Shown piece by piece: positions 1 to 6,776 of a stretch of 13,144 nucleotides of DNA. The notes beneath the pieces were generated by a model that was not told where the DNA came from, made no database searches, and saw only the letters and a list, made by a program, of their open reading frames with translations. The stretch's first letter is position 1. Each line of letters starts with the position of its first letter. Made by a program: the position numbers and the translations under genes. Source of the DNA: Chlamydiota bacterium (GTDB lineage Bacteria; Chlamydiota; Chlamydiia; Chlamydiales; JAJFMI01); NCBI GenBank assembly GCA_021772235.1, contig JAJFMI010000155.1, positions 1 through 13,144 of the forward strand, in the 5' to 3' direction.

Positions 1-452
1 TCTGTTGAGACAAGTGCAATGGTGACAATGATAGCCAGCGTGGCAATTTGGATGATTTGAGGGGAGATAAGGGGGGCTAGATCTTGGATAGATTCGACGA
101 AACCTGAGATGAAAAAAGAGATGGAGATCGCTTGCGCTAAGAATAGGGGGATGCCGATAGCGCTTCCAATTTTGATTCCAAAGGTGCGTGAAAGGATGTA
201 GTAAACACCTCCGCTGCCAATGCGCATATTTGTGGCAATTGACGAAAGTGAGAAGGCGGTTATGAGCGTGATGAGTGAGCTCAGAGATATAATTGCAACA
301 GACATTAAGGGCCCTGCAACTCCTACTATCCAGCCTAGTCTCAAATAAAGAATAACACCAAATATTGTAAGAACACTTGGTAGAAATACGCCGCCAAATG
401 TTCCGAATTTCTTCGGTTCTGCGGTTTTGACTGGCTGTGCAATTGTTGTCAT
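1..452 (-). CDS. SLC12-type cation-chloride cotransporter / amino-acid permease, N-terminal part (runs off window)
   Basis: The frame read from an ATG at 452 is open to the left edge (150 codons, partial). The product begins with a short polar cytoplasmic stretch of about 16 residues. Then comes GTFGGVFLPSVLTIFGVI followed by LYLRLGWIVGVAG (about residues 17-47), which is the TM1 signature of the SLC12/APC superfamily. About 30 residues on, TNMRIGSGGVYYILSRTFG matches the conserved gly-rich segment of the same family. At least four hydrophobic segments are visible. The start ATG overlaps the NAD kinase stop as ATGA, so it is probably translated by coupling as the last visible gene of the operon. 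Family membership is well supported; whether the substrate is K+/Na+/Cl- or an amino acid cannot be decided from the N-terminus. Confidence 0.85.
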   Translation of the reverse strand, partial: MTTIAQPVKTAEPKKFGTFGGVFLPSVLTIFGVILYLRLGWIVGVAGPLMSVAIISLSSLITLITAFSLSSIATNMRIGSGGVYYILSRTFGIKIGSAIGIPLFLAQAISISFFISGFVESIQDLAPLISPQIIQIATLAIIVTIALVST

Positions 453-1288
453 GATAGTTTTCCTGTCCAGCCAAGCTTGCTTCTCAGTGTTGAGTAATAA
501 TCCCGGCGGTTTAGGTTCACTATTCTAAATTTTTTCTGACTTTTTTGCACGCGGTATTGTTCATTTCTTTCTAATTCAAATGTTTTTAATCCATCAGAAA
601 TTATTTCAATTGACTCGTATGAGCTGAGGTATTCGATGCGCAGGTCAGATGATGTAGGAAGAACGATGGGGCGGTTAGAAATTGTGTGGGCACAGATTGG
701 AGTAATGAGGAGGGCGTCAAGTGTCGGGCTAATAATCGGTCCGCCTGCAGCTAAGGAGTAAGCTGTTGAACCGTTTGGTGTAGAAAAAATGAGACCATCG
801 GCTTTGAATGTGTTCAAGTGGGTATCGTCGACATAGACAGCAAGTTCAATTAACGAGGGATTGCGTGCGCGATGAAAGACGATATCGTTTACTGCAAAAG
901 CTCCTTCACCGCGATTGGATTCACCGTGTAAAACTGTGCGCTCTTCAATTGTATACGCGCCTTTTAGAAGATCTTCTAAACTGGCGTGCAAATCGGGAAC
1001 GGGAACGTCAGCCATGAATCCTAGATGGCCTAAATTGATTCCCAAAATCGGCGCATTAATATCAGTGTATTCATGGTAGATGCGGATAATTGTTCCGTCA
1101 CCACCCATGGTGATGATGAAATCAATTTCGGAATTATTTACATTCGAGAGCATCTCACAGCCAAGTTCTGATGCCGCTTCATCTTCAGCAACGACGGTTA
1201 CGGAGTTTTTAGAGAAGAAATCCAAAATTTCTTGGCAGACTGTTTGAGCATCCGGTTTGGATTTATTGGGGAATAAGAGAATCATCAT
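449..1288 (-). CDS. nadK: NAD kinase (ATP/polyphosphate-dependent)
   Basis: Cytoplasmic enzyme that phosphorylates NAD to NADP. The 279-residue length is normal for the bacterial family. Visible signatures are the GGDG motif at residues 62-65 (catalytic Asp64), GINLGHLGF at 83-91, VND at 133-135 in the position of the usual NE/D motif, and the conserved block DGLIFSTPNGSTAYSLAAGG at 164-183. The ATG at 1288 lies inside the 3' end of dxs, giving a 26-base overlap, and is preceded by a modest GGTGA-type ribosome site; a second in-frame ATG follows immediately. The gene therefore appears to be translated from the same message as dxs. Its stop overlaps the downstream transporter start. NADPH is consumed by the reductase that follows Dxs in the MEP pathway, which gives the pairing some logic (inference). 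Confidence 0.96.
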   Translation of the reverse strand: MMILLFPNKSKPDAQTVCQEILDFFSKNSVTVVAEDEAASELGCEMLSNVNNSEIDFIITMGGDGTIIRIYHEYTDINAPILGINLGHLGFMADVPVPDLHASLEDLLKGAYTIEERTVLHGESNRGEGAFAVNDIVFHRARNPSLIELAVYVDDTHLNTFKADGLIFSTPNGSTAYSLAAGGPIISPTLDALLITPICAHTISNRPIVLPTSSDLRIEYLSSYESIEIISDGLKTFELERNEQYRVQKSQKKFRIVNLNRRDYYSTLRSKLGWTGKLS

Positions 1289-3101
1289 AGGCGATCACCC
1301 GTTTTGCGATTTGTTCTGCTGTCAATTCAATTTCTTCCAGCAAATTTTTGCGATCGCCATGTTCAACGTAGCGATCAGGAATTCCGATCATCTGGAGTTT
1401 TACGTTTTGGATCTCTTCGCGGACCATCCAATTTGCCACTTCGGCACCTAAACCACTATTCACAGCGTGTTCTTCAATCGTAACTAATCTTTTATGTGTG
1501 AGTGCGATGGAGTAGAGCAGTTCTTCATCGAGAGGTTTTACAAAAATCGGATCGATGATTGTTGGCTCGTATCCTTGTTCACGAAGGATTTCGGCGACTT
1601 CAAACATCACGTCACACATGTGTCCAAGCGCGATTAAGGCGATCTCTTTACCACCTTGTAATACTTCACCTTTTCCTAATTTACGCTTCTGCTTTACCTG
1701 GCCAAATTCGGTTGTTAAATTGGGATAGCGTATGGCGACGGGGCGATTCCAGGAAAAAGCGGATTCCATCAGTTCGCGCAAAAGTTCTCCTGATCGTGGA
1801 ACGGCAATGACCATATTGGGCATCGCGCGTAAAAATGAAAGGTCGTAAATGCCGTGGTGGGTGCAGCCGTCAGCTGCAGAGAGTGAGGCGCGGTCAATAG
1901 CAAAAAGTACGGGGAGGCGCTGTAGACAGACGTCGTGAAAAATATTATCAAAAGCGCGCATCATGAATGTGGAGTAGATCGAAACTACGGGTTTGCAATT
2001 TTTTTCCTTTGCGAGGCCGCCTGCAAATGTGACGGCGTGCCCTTCGGCAATGCCCACGTCCTTACAGCGGTCGGGAAATTTTTCGATCATATCCAAAAGT
2101 GATGCCCCGACAGGTGTGGCGGGCGAGATGACATAAATTTGCTTATCGCGCTCGGCCATTTCGACAATCTGTTTTCCAAAAACTTTTGGAAATGAGGGCT
2201 TGGAGGACTTTTTCGCGTTTGTCGGCTTAACACCATGATAAGTGATGGGTTTCTCTTCAGCAGCGTCGAGGCCTTTTCCTTTTACCGTACGCAGGTGGAC
2301 AAGTGTCGCTTTCTTTGTGTTTTTGAGCTGCTCGAAAGTTTCGATCATTTGTGGAATATTGTGCCCGTCGATGGGCCCAACGTAGGAGAGTTCAAACTGC
2401 TCAAAAAATAGAGCGGGGCTGACAAGGTTTTTGATCGATTCCTTGAGGCGGCGGCCGCCGCGCGTCATCAGATCGCCAATAGCGGGAATGGATTGTAGGG
2501 CTTTTTTTATTCCTTGATAGGCGCTATTGGAAGTCGGGTTATTGATTACGCGACTTAAAATTTCTGACATCGCACCTTGAGATTCGTAAATTGCCATCTC
2601 ATTATCGTTTAAGATGGTGATGAACTTGCCTAACGTTTGAGGGATGTTATTTAAAGCTTCTAGAGTGAGCCCACAGGTGAGATCGGCATCGCCTAAAATA
2701 GGAATAACGTGTTCGTTTCGTTCATTTAGATCGCGCGCTGTGGCCATGCCAAGACCAAGGGAAATGGCTGTTCCCGCATGTCCTGCGTAGAAGTGATCGT
2801 GTGGCGATTCATCGGGATGGGTGAAGCCGCAGAGACCTTTGTGTTGACGGATCGTTTCGAATCGATTATTGCGTCCTGTAAGAATTTTGTGCGTGTAGCA
2901 CTGATGCGAAGTGTCAAAGATTAGTTTATCAAGCGGAGATTCAAAGACGTAGTGGAGCGCGATAGTGAATTCTACGGCGCCAAGGTTTGAAGCGAGGTGC
3001 CCTCCATTTTTGCCCATCACGGAGATAATACGCTGGCGAATTTCTTGCGCTAGCTCTTCGAGTTGCCGATAGCTAAGTTTTTTAAGAGAGTGGTTGTCCA
3101 T
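1263..3101 (-). CDS. dxs: 1-deoxy-D-xylulose-5-phosphate synthase
   Basis: TPP-dependent enzyme that condenses pyruvate and glyceraldehyde-3-phosphate, the first step of the MEP isoprenoid pathway. With the ATG at 3101 it has 612 residues, close to the family norm of about 620. Visible: GHLASNLGAVE at 34-44, SHQCYTHKILTGR at 65-77, GHAGTAIS at 107-114, the TPP/Mg motif region GDADLTCG at 137-144 with NDNEMAI at 165-171, the transketolase-type pyrimidine domain with IDRASLSAADGCTHHGIYDL, and the C-terminal EEHAVNSGLG. The usual GDG is GDA here. The ATG at 3101 is preferred to an in-frame TTG at 3113; both lie inside the end of xseB, so translation is probably coupled. The 3' end overlaps NAD kinase. 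The tpiA product, encoded divergently nearby, makes one of its substrates. Confidence 0.96.
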   Translation of the reverse strand: MDNHSLKKLSYRQLEELAQEIRQRIISVMGKNGGHLASNLGAVEFTIALHYVFESPLDKLIFDTSHQCYTHKILTGRNNRFETIRQHKGLCGFTHPDESPHDHFYAGHAGTAISLGLGMATARDLNERNEHVIPILGDADLTCGLTLEALNNIPQTLGKFITILNDNEMAIYESQGAMSEILSRVINNPTSNSAYQGIKKALQSIPAIGDLMTRGGRRLKESIKNLVSPALFFEQFELSYVGPIDGHNIPQMIETFEQLKNTKKATLVHLRTVKGKGLDAAEEKPITYHGVKPTNAKKSSKPSFPKVFGKQIVEMAERDKQIYVISPATPVGASLLDMIEKFPDRCKDVGIAEGHAVTFAGGLAKEKNCKPVVSIYSTFMMRAFDNIFHDVCLQRLPVLFAIDRASLSAADGCTHHGIYDLSFLRAMPNMVIAVPRSGELLRELMESAFSWNRPVAIRYPNLTTEFGQVKQKRKLGKGEVLQGGKEIALIALGHMCDVMFEVAEILREQGYEPTIIDPIFVKPLDEELLYSIALTHKRLVTIEEHAVNSGLGAEVANWMVREEIQNVKLQMIGIPDRYVEHGDRKNLLEEIELTAEQIAKRVIAYDDSLIPQ

Positions 3102-3330
3102 TTTGTGGAGCAAATTCTGTTAGCTCCGGCTCTCCTTTGCGGTTTTTAATGAGCATTTCAATTTTCTTCTCTGCAGTTGTCAATTTGCTAAGAGACATCT
3201 TAATCAGTTTGTCCGCCTCTTCGTACAATTTTAACGAGTCATCCAGAGGCGTTTCGCCTGAATTGAGTTTTTCTAAAATTTCCTCTAAGCGGCCATATGC
3301 CGTTTCAAAAGAAAAAGATTTATTTTCCAT
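3082..3330 (-). CDS. xseB: Exodeoxyribonuclease VII small subunit
   Basis: Small helical subunit that packs on XseA to form exonuclease VII, a single-strand DNA exonuclease. The product from the ATG at 3330 has 82 residues, typical for XseB. The family signature is clear: SFETAYGRLEEILEKLNSGE near the N-terminus, then LDDSLKLYEEADKLIKM, with a charged C-terminal tail. The ATG at 3330 is chosen over an upstream in-frame start at 3363 because GGAGGA stands just ahead of it and the homology begins there. The gene starts 11 bases before the end of xseA and ends inside the start of dxs, so all three are very probably co-transcribed and translationally coupled. Confidence 0.95.
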   Translation of the reverse strand: MENKSFSFETAYGRLEEILEKLNSGETPLDDSLKLYEEADKLIKMSLSKLTTAEKKIEMLIKNRKGEPELTEFAPQNGQPLS

Positions 3331-4588
3331 GTATTTCCTCCACAGTCGAAATGAGCTGACCATCGTGAAAGAGAAGCTTTATCTGCTCTCCCACTTTAGC
3401 TGATGAAGAATTCATCATAACTCTTTCATTCTTTTGGGTAAAAGGAATGCAGTACCCTTTTTGTAAAATATTTTGCGGATGCATCGCTTTCAATTGCAAG
3501 TAGAGGGAGCGTAGCTTTTCACGCTTTTTTTCAAGAGAAGACTTTAAGCTTTGCTCAAGCAGGGCGGTCTGAGATTGGACCTGTTTTTTTTGCATTTTCG
3601 TTTCGGTTAAACTATTTTTTGCCCACTGGTCTAAGCGGAAACTAATCTCATCAACCTTTTGGGAATAAATTCCTAAAATCGCAAAAGGATCACGAATGAC
3701 GGGCTGGGCCATGATTTTTTCAAGACGTAAGCGTAAATTTTGTTTTTGATGAAGCAGATGCGTTTCAATCTGCTTTTGTGCCCTCTCTAAGCGGTCGATC
3801 ATCTGCTGCTTTTCGCCTAAAACGATTTCTGCAGCAGCCGAGGGGGTGGGGGCGCGTATATCAGCGCAAAAGTCGCAAATGGAAAAATCAGTCTCGTGAC
3901 CGACAGCAGAAACGACAGGAATTTCTGAGCGATAGACAGCCTCTGCCACACACATTTCATTAAATGGCCACAAATCCTCCAGAGAGCCGCCACCACGCCC
4001 GACAATGAGCACATCGCATAATTTCAAGTGATTCAAAACATTAATTGCACCGGCAATTTCCTCCGCCGCACCTTGGCCCTGAACGCGTGCTGGAACTAAA
4101 ATCAGGTGAAAGCCGCCATGTCTGCGCGTTAAAACATTGATGATATCTTGGATAACAGCGCCAGTTGGACTTGTGACAACACCAATTGTTTTGGGAAAAG
4201 GAGGGAGCGCGCGCTTCTTATTGAAATACCCTTTATCTTCCAATTCTTTTTTGCGCGCATGGAGCTGCATGAGCAGCTGGCCAACACCCGCAAATTCAAC
4301 ATTGCGGACAACGAGTTGATAGCCCCCTCGGGGAGGATAAATACTTAACTCGCCATGTAAAATAACCTCATCGCCCGGCTTGGGTTTGCGCGTAAGTTTT
4401 TCTGCCGAGCCGCGAAAAAGCACAGCGGGCATCTGCGCGCCAGCATCTTTAATGCTAAAATAGATGTGTCCTGAAGCTTGCGCCCGAAAATTCGTAATCT
4501 CGCCCTTGACCACCACATTTGCAAAGTAGGGCTCTAAACGATTTTTTATAGACTGCGTAAGCTCGGAAACAGACAGTGGCGTGCTCAA
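3320..4588 (-). CDS. xseA: Exodeoxyribonuclease VII large subunit
   Basis: Catalytic subunit of exonuclease VII. From the TTG at 4588 it has 422 residues. An N-terminal OB-fold carries GEITNF at 29-34 and GHIYFSIKD at about 40-48. The catalytic domain shows GVVTSPTGAVIQD at 136-148, GRGGGSLEDLWPFN at 197-210, and GHETDF at 230-235 followed by ADIRAPTPSAAAE. A lysine/glutamine-rich coiled-coil region follows, as expected for the subunit that binds XseB. No ATG fits the frame at the N-terminus. TTG at 4588 is preferred because it overlaps the stop of the preceding small gene as TTGA, parallel to the ATGA overlaps elsewhere here, with GGGG a few bases upstream; TTG at 4600 is the alternative. 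A non-ATG start may keep expression low (inference). Confidence 0.95.
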   Translation of the reverse strand: MSTPLSVSELTQSIKNRLEPYFANVVVKGEITNFRAQASGHIYFSIKDAGAQMPAVLFRGSAEKLTRKPKPGDEVILHGELSIYPPRGGYQLVVRNVEFAGVGQLLMQLHARKKELEDKGYFNKKRALPPFPKTIGVVTSPTGAVIQDIINVLTRRHGGFHLILVPARVQGQGAAEEIAGAINVLNHLKLCDVLIVGRGGGSLEDLWPFNEMCVAEAVYRSEIPVVSAVGHETDFSICDFCADIRAPTPSAAAEIVLGEKQQMIDRLERAQKQIETHLLHQKQNLRLRLEKIMAQPVIRDPFAILGIYSQKVDEISFRLDQWAKNSLTETKMQKKQVQSQTALLEQSLKSSLEKKREKLRSLYLQLKAMHPQNILQKGYCIPFTQKNERVMMNSSSAKVGEQIKLLFHDGQLISTVEEIHGK

Positions 4589-4848
4589 TCGTAACCCCAA
4601 GGTTGATCATTGTTGTACCTCTTTAGCGCTTCAGCAAGGTTTATCTGCACAAAACTCTGGGAAGCGCCCGGAACCTTCGCCTTTTCCGTAACAAATTTTA
4701 TCCCATCTGAAATTTTAGGAGCGGTTCTCTCTTTTCCGGCGAAGTAATTAGCAGCTATATCGCTTACGTTAGAGGGGATTTGTTTGATAAAAGCATTATT
4801 TGATAAATAGACACGAAGTCTGTTTGCACAGGGAAATCTTGAAGACAC
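4585..4848 (-). CDS. Small unknown protein, first gene of the xseA-dxs-nadK operon
   Basis: An 87-residue open frame starts at GTG 4848, directly behind a near-perfect Shine-Dalgarno AAAGGAGGAG (4851-4860) and a good sigma70-like promoter (4871-4900). It ends in a TTGA overlap with the preferred xseA start. These signals make it a likely real gene rather than chance. I do not recognise the product. It has no hydrophobic segment and no obvious signal peptide. The N-terminal third is basic (SRFPCANRLRVYL); the rest is polar and mixed-charge, ending NNDQPWGYD. Its two roles may be linked: encoding a small cytoplasmic protein and acting as a translated leader that couples ribosomes into the TTG-started xseA. 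Function unknown. Confidence 0.65.
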   Translation of the reverse strand: MSSRFPCANRLRVYLSNNAFIKQIPSNVSDIAANYFAGKERTAPKISDGIKFVTEKAKVPGASQSFVQINLAEALKRYNNDQPWGYD

Positions 4849-4870
4849 TGCTCCTCCTTTTTACCAATCG

Positions 4871-4900
4871 AGTATAAGGGTTTTCCTCTATGAACTACAA
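4871..4900 (-). promoter_or_regulatory. Promoter of the 4848-to-1 operon
   Basis: On the minus strand, TTGTAG (4900-4895) and TATACT (4876-4871) are separated by 18 bases, a good sigma70-type match. The start of transcription would fall near 4864, giving a leader of about 16 bases that contains the AAAGGAGGAG site and leads into the GTG at 4848. Seen by eye only; no start-site data. Confidence 0.6.
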
Positions 4901-4913
4901 GGAATATTTTGTA

Positions 4914-4942
4914 TCGACTTTTTCGATCAAGTTCTTTATACT
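4914..4942 (+). promoter_or_regulatory. Promoter of tpiA-secG
   Basis: TCGACT (4914-4919) and TATACT (4937-4942) are separated by 17 bases. The predicted start of transcription lies around 4949, only a base or two before the tpiA ATG at 4951, and no Shine-Dalgarno sequence precedes that ATG. The site sits back to back with the minus-strand promoter at 4871-4900, so both transcription units could be controlled from this 102-base gap. Confidence 0.5.
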
Positions 4943-4950
4943 GAGCAGAT

Positions 4951-5685
4951 ATGGAACCGATCATTATCGCTAACTGGAAGATGCATAAAAGTCAGGATGA
5001 GACGCGCGCCTTTATCGAGGCTTTAAAGCCACTCTTGGGAAGTAAAAAGGCGTGGATAGCGCCCCCATTTACAGCAATACAAGAAGCTGTAAAAGCAGCT
5101 CAAAATGCGAAGATAGTGATTGGCGCGCAGAATATGCACGACGCTCCGCAAGGCGCTTTTACCGGTCAAATTTCTTCTTCAATGCTAAAAGCTTTGGGAG
5201 CGCAATTTGTCCTCATTGGCCATTCCGAGTGCCGGCATGTTTTTTGCGAATCGGAAGATCTCATCCATCGTAAATTGGTACGAGCACTAGAAGAAAAAAT
5301 TACGCCAGTGCTTTGCATTGGGGAAAAGTTAGAAGAGCGCGAAACGGATCAAACAGCTGATGTCTTGCGACGCCAGTTGACAAGCGCTTTAGAGGGCATA
5401 AGTGATTTGCAAGATCTCATTGTTGCCTACGAACCCGTTTGGGCGATCGGCACGGGAAAAGTGGCGAGTCCAGAGATGGCGCAAGAAGCACACATGATTT
5501 GCCGCAAAATTCTCGCAGAACTCAGTAGCGAGAAGATCGCTGCAAAAATCCCGATCCTCTATGGAGGTTCGGTAAATCCAAAAAATATTGCAGGACTGCT
5601 TGCACAGCCTGATATCGAGGGCGCCTTAGTTGGGGGAGCCTCACTCGATGTAAACAGCTACTCTCAACTGATAAGGACACCATGA
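4951..5685 (+). CDS. tpiA: Triosephosphate isomerase
   Basis: Cytoplasmic glycolytic enzyme that interconverts dihydroxyacetone phosphate and glyceraldehyde-3-phosphate. The 244-residue length is normal. Catalytic and binding residues are visible: Asn8 and Lys10 in ANWKMHK, His91 in GHSECR, Glu161 in AYEPVWAIGTGK with the phosphate-gripping loop after it, and the C-terminal LYGGSVNPKN and ALVGGASLD phosphate loops. One position departs from the usual GHSERR: Cys94 replaces the first Arg. The gene has no clear ribosome site and may be translated from a very short leader. It overlaps secG by ATGA. Its product feeds Dxs, encoded on the divergent operon. Confidence 0.97.
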   Translation: MEPIIIANWKMHKSQDETRAFIEALKPLLGSKKAWIAPPFTAIQEAVKAAQNAKIVIGAQNMHDAPQGAFTGQISSSMLKALGAQFVLIGHSECRHVFCESEDLIHRKLVRALEEKITPVLCIGEKLEERETDQTADVLRRQLTSALEGISDLQDLIVAYEPVWAIGTGKVASPEMAQEAHMICRKILAELSSEKIAAKIPILYGGSVNPKNIAGLLAQPDIEGALVGGASLDVNSYSQLIRTP

Positions 5686-5972
5686 CCATACTATTTTATC
5701 TTGGCATCGCTCTCTTTTTAACAATTGCATTTGTGCTTTGCTCCGTTATTCTTGTTCAAGAGAGTAAGAGCATGGGACTTGGCGCCTCATTTGGTGGCGA
5801 TAGCGGGAGTTCGCTTTTTGGAACATCAACAGCTGACGTGCTAAAAAAATTCACTGCTACGCTTGCGGCGATTTTTATGATTTCCTGCGTTGTTTTATCA
5901 CTTTGGACATCGGCGATGGCGCGCAAGAAACCAGCACCGATCCCCACAACAATCGAGCAAGTCCAAGAATAA
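5682..5972 (+). CDS. secG: Protein translocase subunit SecG
   Basis: Small membrane subunit of the SecYEG translocon. The 96-residue product has two membrane segments, about residues 4-26 and 57-78. Between them is the conserved cytoplasmic loop: VQESKSMGLGASFGGDSGSS then LFGTSTADVLKKFTA, matching the family pattern of LVQ...GLG..FGG...LFG....L.K.TA. A short polar tail follows. The ATG overlaps the tpiA stop (ATGA), so the two are co-transcribed; the unit ends at the hairpin just downstream. Confidence 0.93.
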   Translation: MTILFYLGIALFLTIAFVLCSVILVQESKSMGLGASFGGDSGSSLFGTSTADVLKKFTATLAAIFMISCVVLSLWTSAMARKKPAPIPTTIEQVQE

Positions 5973-5981
5973 ACATTTGTT

Positions 5982-6083
5982 CGGCTGTTTCTTGCTGTGC
6001 CAAATCAAAAAACGGCGGCCGGGTCGTGTTATCTACACTAACCCGACCGCCGTTTTTAGATTTTGCTTTGCAAGAAACAACCG
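5982..6083. repeat. About 102-bp imperfect nested palindrome between convergent genes
   Basis: The outer arms CGGCTGTTTCTTGC (5982-5995) and its complement GCAAGAAACAACCG (6070-6083) match at 13 of 14 positions. The next 12 bases inward match at about 8 of 12, and the centre is the strong terminator stem at 6007-6058. Nearly the whole intergenic space after secG therefore folds as one long hairpin. It may be just an extended bidirectional terminator, or a small non-autonomous palindromic element that brought one. No target duplication is evident at its ends. Confidence 0.6.
6007..6058. terminator. Bidirectional intrinsic terminator for secG (+) and the SDR operon (-)
   Basis: AAAAACGGCGG (6008-6018), one mismatch, CGGGT (6020-6024) pairs with ACCCG (6041-6045) and CCGCCGTTTTT (6047-6057). 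The stem extends further with GTGT/ACAC around a short loop. It is GC-rich and flanked by an A-run on one side and a T-run on the other, so it can act for transcripts from both sides. It sits between convergent units, as expected. Confidence 0.88.
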
Positions 6084-6116
6084 CTAGGCCGCTTCGCTCT
6101 GCATGAGAAAATTTTA

Positions 6117-6776
6117 TTAAAAGGGGAGGGGCTCGCCGGTTGCTCGGAGAAATGATCCGGTTTTTTCCAGGGTGAGTTCTTCAATGCGTTTCAGGAGATT
6201 CTCTGCTGCTTGGGCTGGTGTAAAATCACCGCTTCCTTCTGTCATATCAGTCTGTACAAGCCCAGGATGCAATATGATGACAGGGATGTTTTTTTCTTTT
6301 AAGTCGATGGATAGTGTTTTGGAAAAGCTATTGAGTGCTGCTTTTGACATTCGATATCCGTATCGTCCTCCTTCTTTTATATCTCCGATAGATCCAGCAA
6401 TAGACGAGATCATAGCGATTTTTGCCCCCTCATTTAGGAGAGGTAAGAAAGCGAGGGTGGTTTTTATTGGCCCCAGGGTGTTTGTTTCAAAGAGTTCATG
6501 GATCGCTTCGTAGTTGATGGCATCAAGATTCATCCGGTGGTTGATTCCAGCATTGTTTATGAGTAAATCGAATTTTTCGTCTTTGTGACGATCTGCTATT
6601 TTTTGTAGAGAGTTTTCGCTTGTTACGTCCACTCCTTCTTCAATTGATACGCCGAGTGCTTTCAGCTCCGGAGTCGCTTTTCGACAGAGAGCAAGAACTT
6701 CCCAGCCCTTGGCTTTTAATGTAGTTGCTAGGGCAAAGCCGATGCCTCTGTTTGCGCCTGTGATAATTGCTTTCAT
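6117..6776 (-). CDS. Short-chain dehydrogenase/reductase (classical SDR)
   Basis: The 219-residue product is a single-domain Rossmann-fold oxidoreductase. It has the nucleotide-binding TGANRGIG at residues 6-13, NNAG at 74-77, Asn99, Ser125 in MISSIAGS, and the Tyr141-x3-Lys145 pair in YGYRMSK. The catalytic Asn-Ser-Tyr-Lys set is complete, so it should be active. LHPGLVQTDMT near residue 170 is the usual P-G-x-V-x-T segment. Overall it resembles the C-factor/sniffer-like SDR subgroup, with no clue to the substrate. The ATG overlaps the stop of the upstream nuclease gene as ATGA, implying coupled translation; the bidirectional terminator lies beyond its stop. Confidence 0.9.
   Translation of the reverse strand: MKAIITGANRGIGFALATTLKAKGWEVLALCRKATPELKALGVSIEEGVDVTSENSLQKIADRHKDEKFDLLINNAGINHRMNLDAINYEAIHELFETNTLGPIKTTLAFLPLLNEGAKIAMISSIAGSIGDIKEGGRYGYRMSKAALNSFSKTLSIDLKEKNIPVIILHPGLVQTDMTEGSGDFTPAQAAENLLKRIEELTLEKTGSFLRATGEPLPF

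Noticed and set aside
4601..4612. ATG at 4610 as a conventional xseA start
   Set aside because: It is in another frame and does not join the OB-fold sequence; the xseA frame offers only TTG codons at 4600 and 4588.
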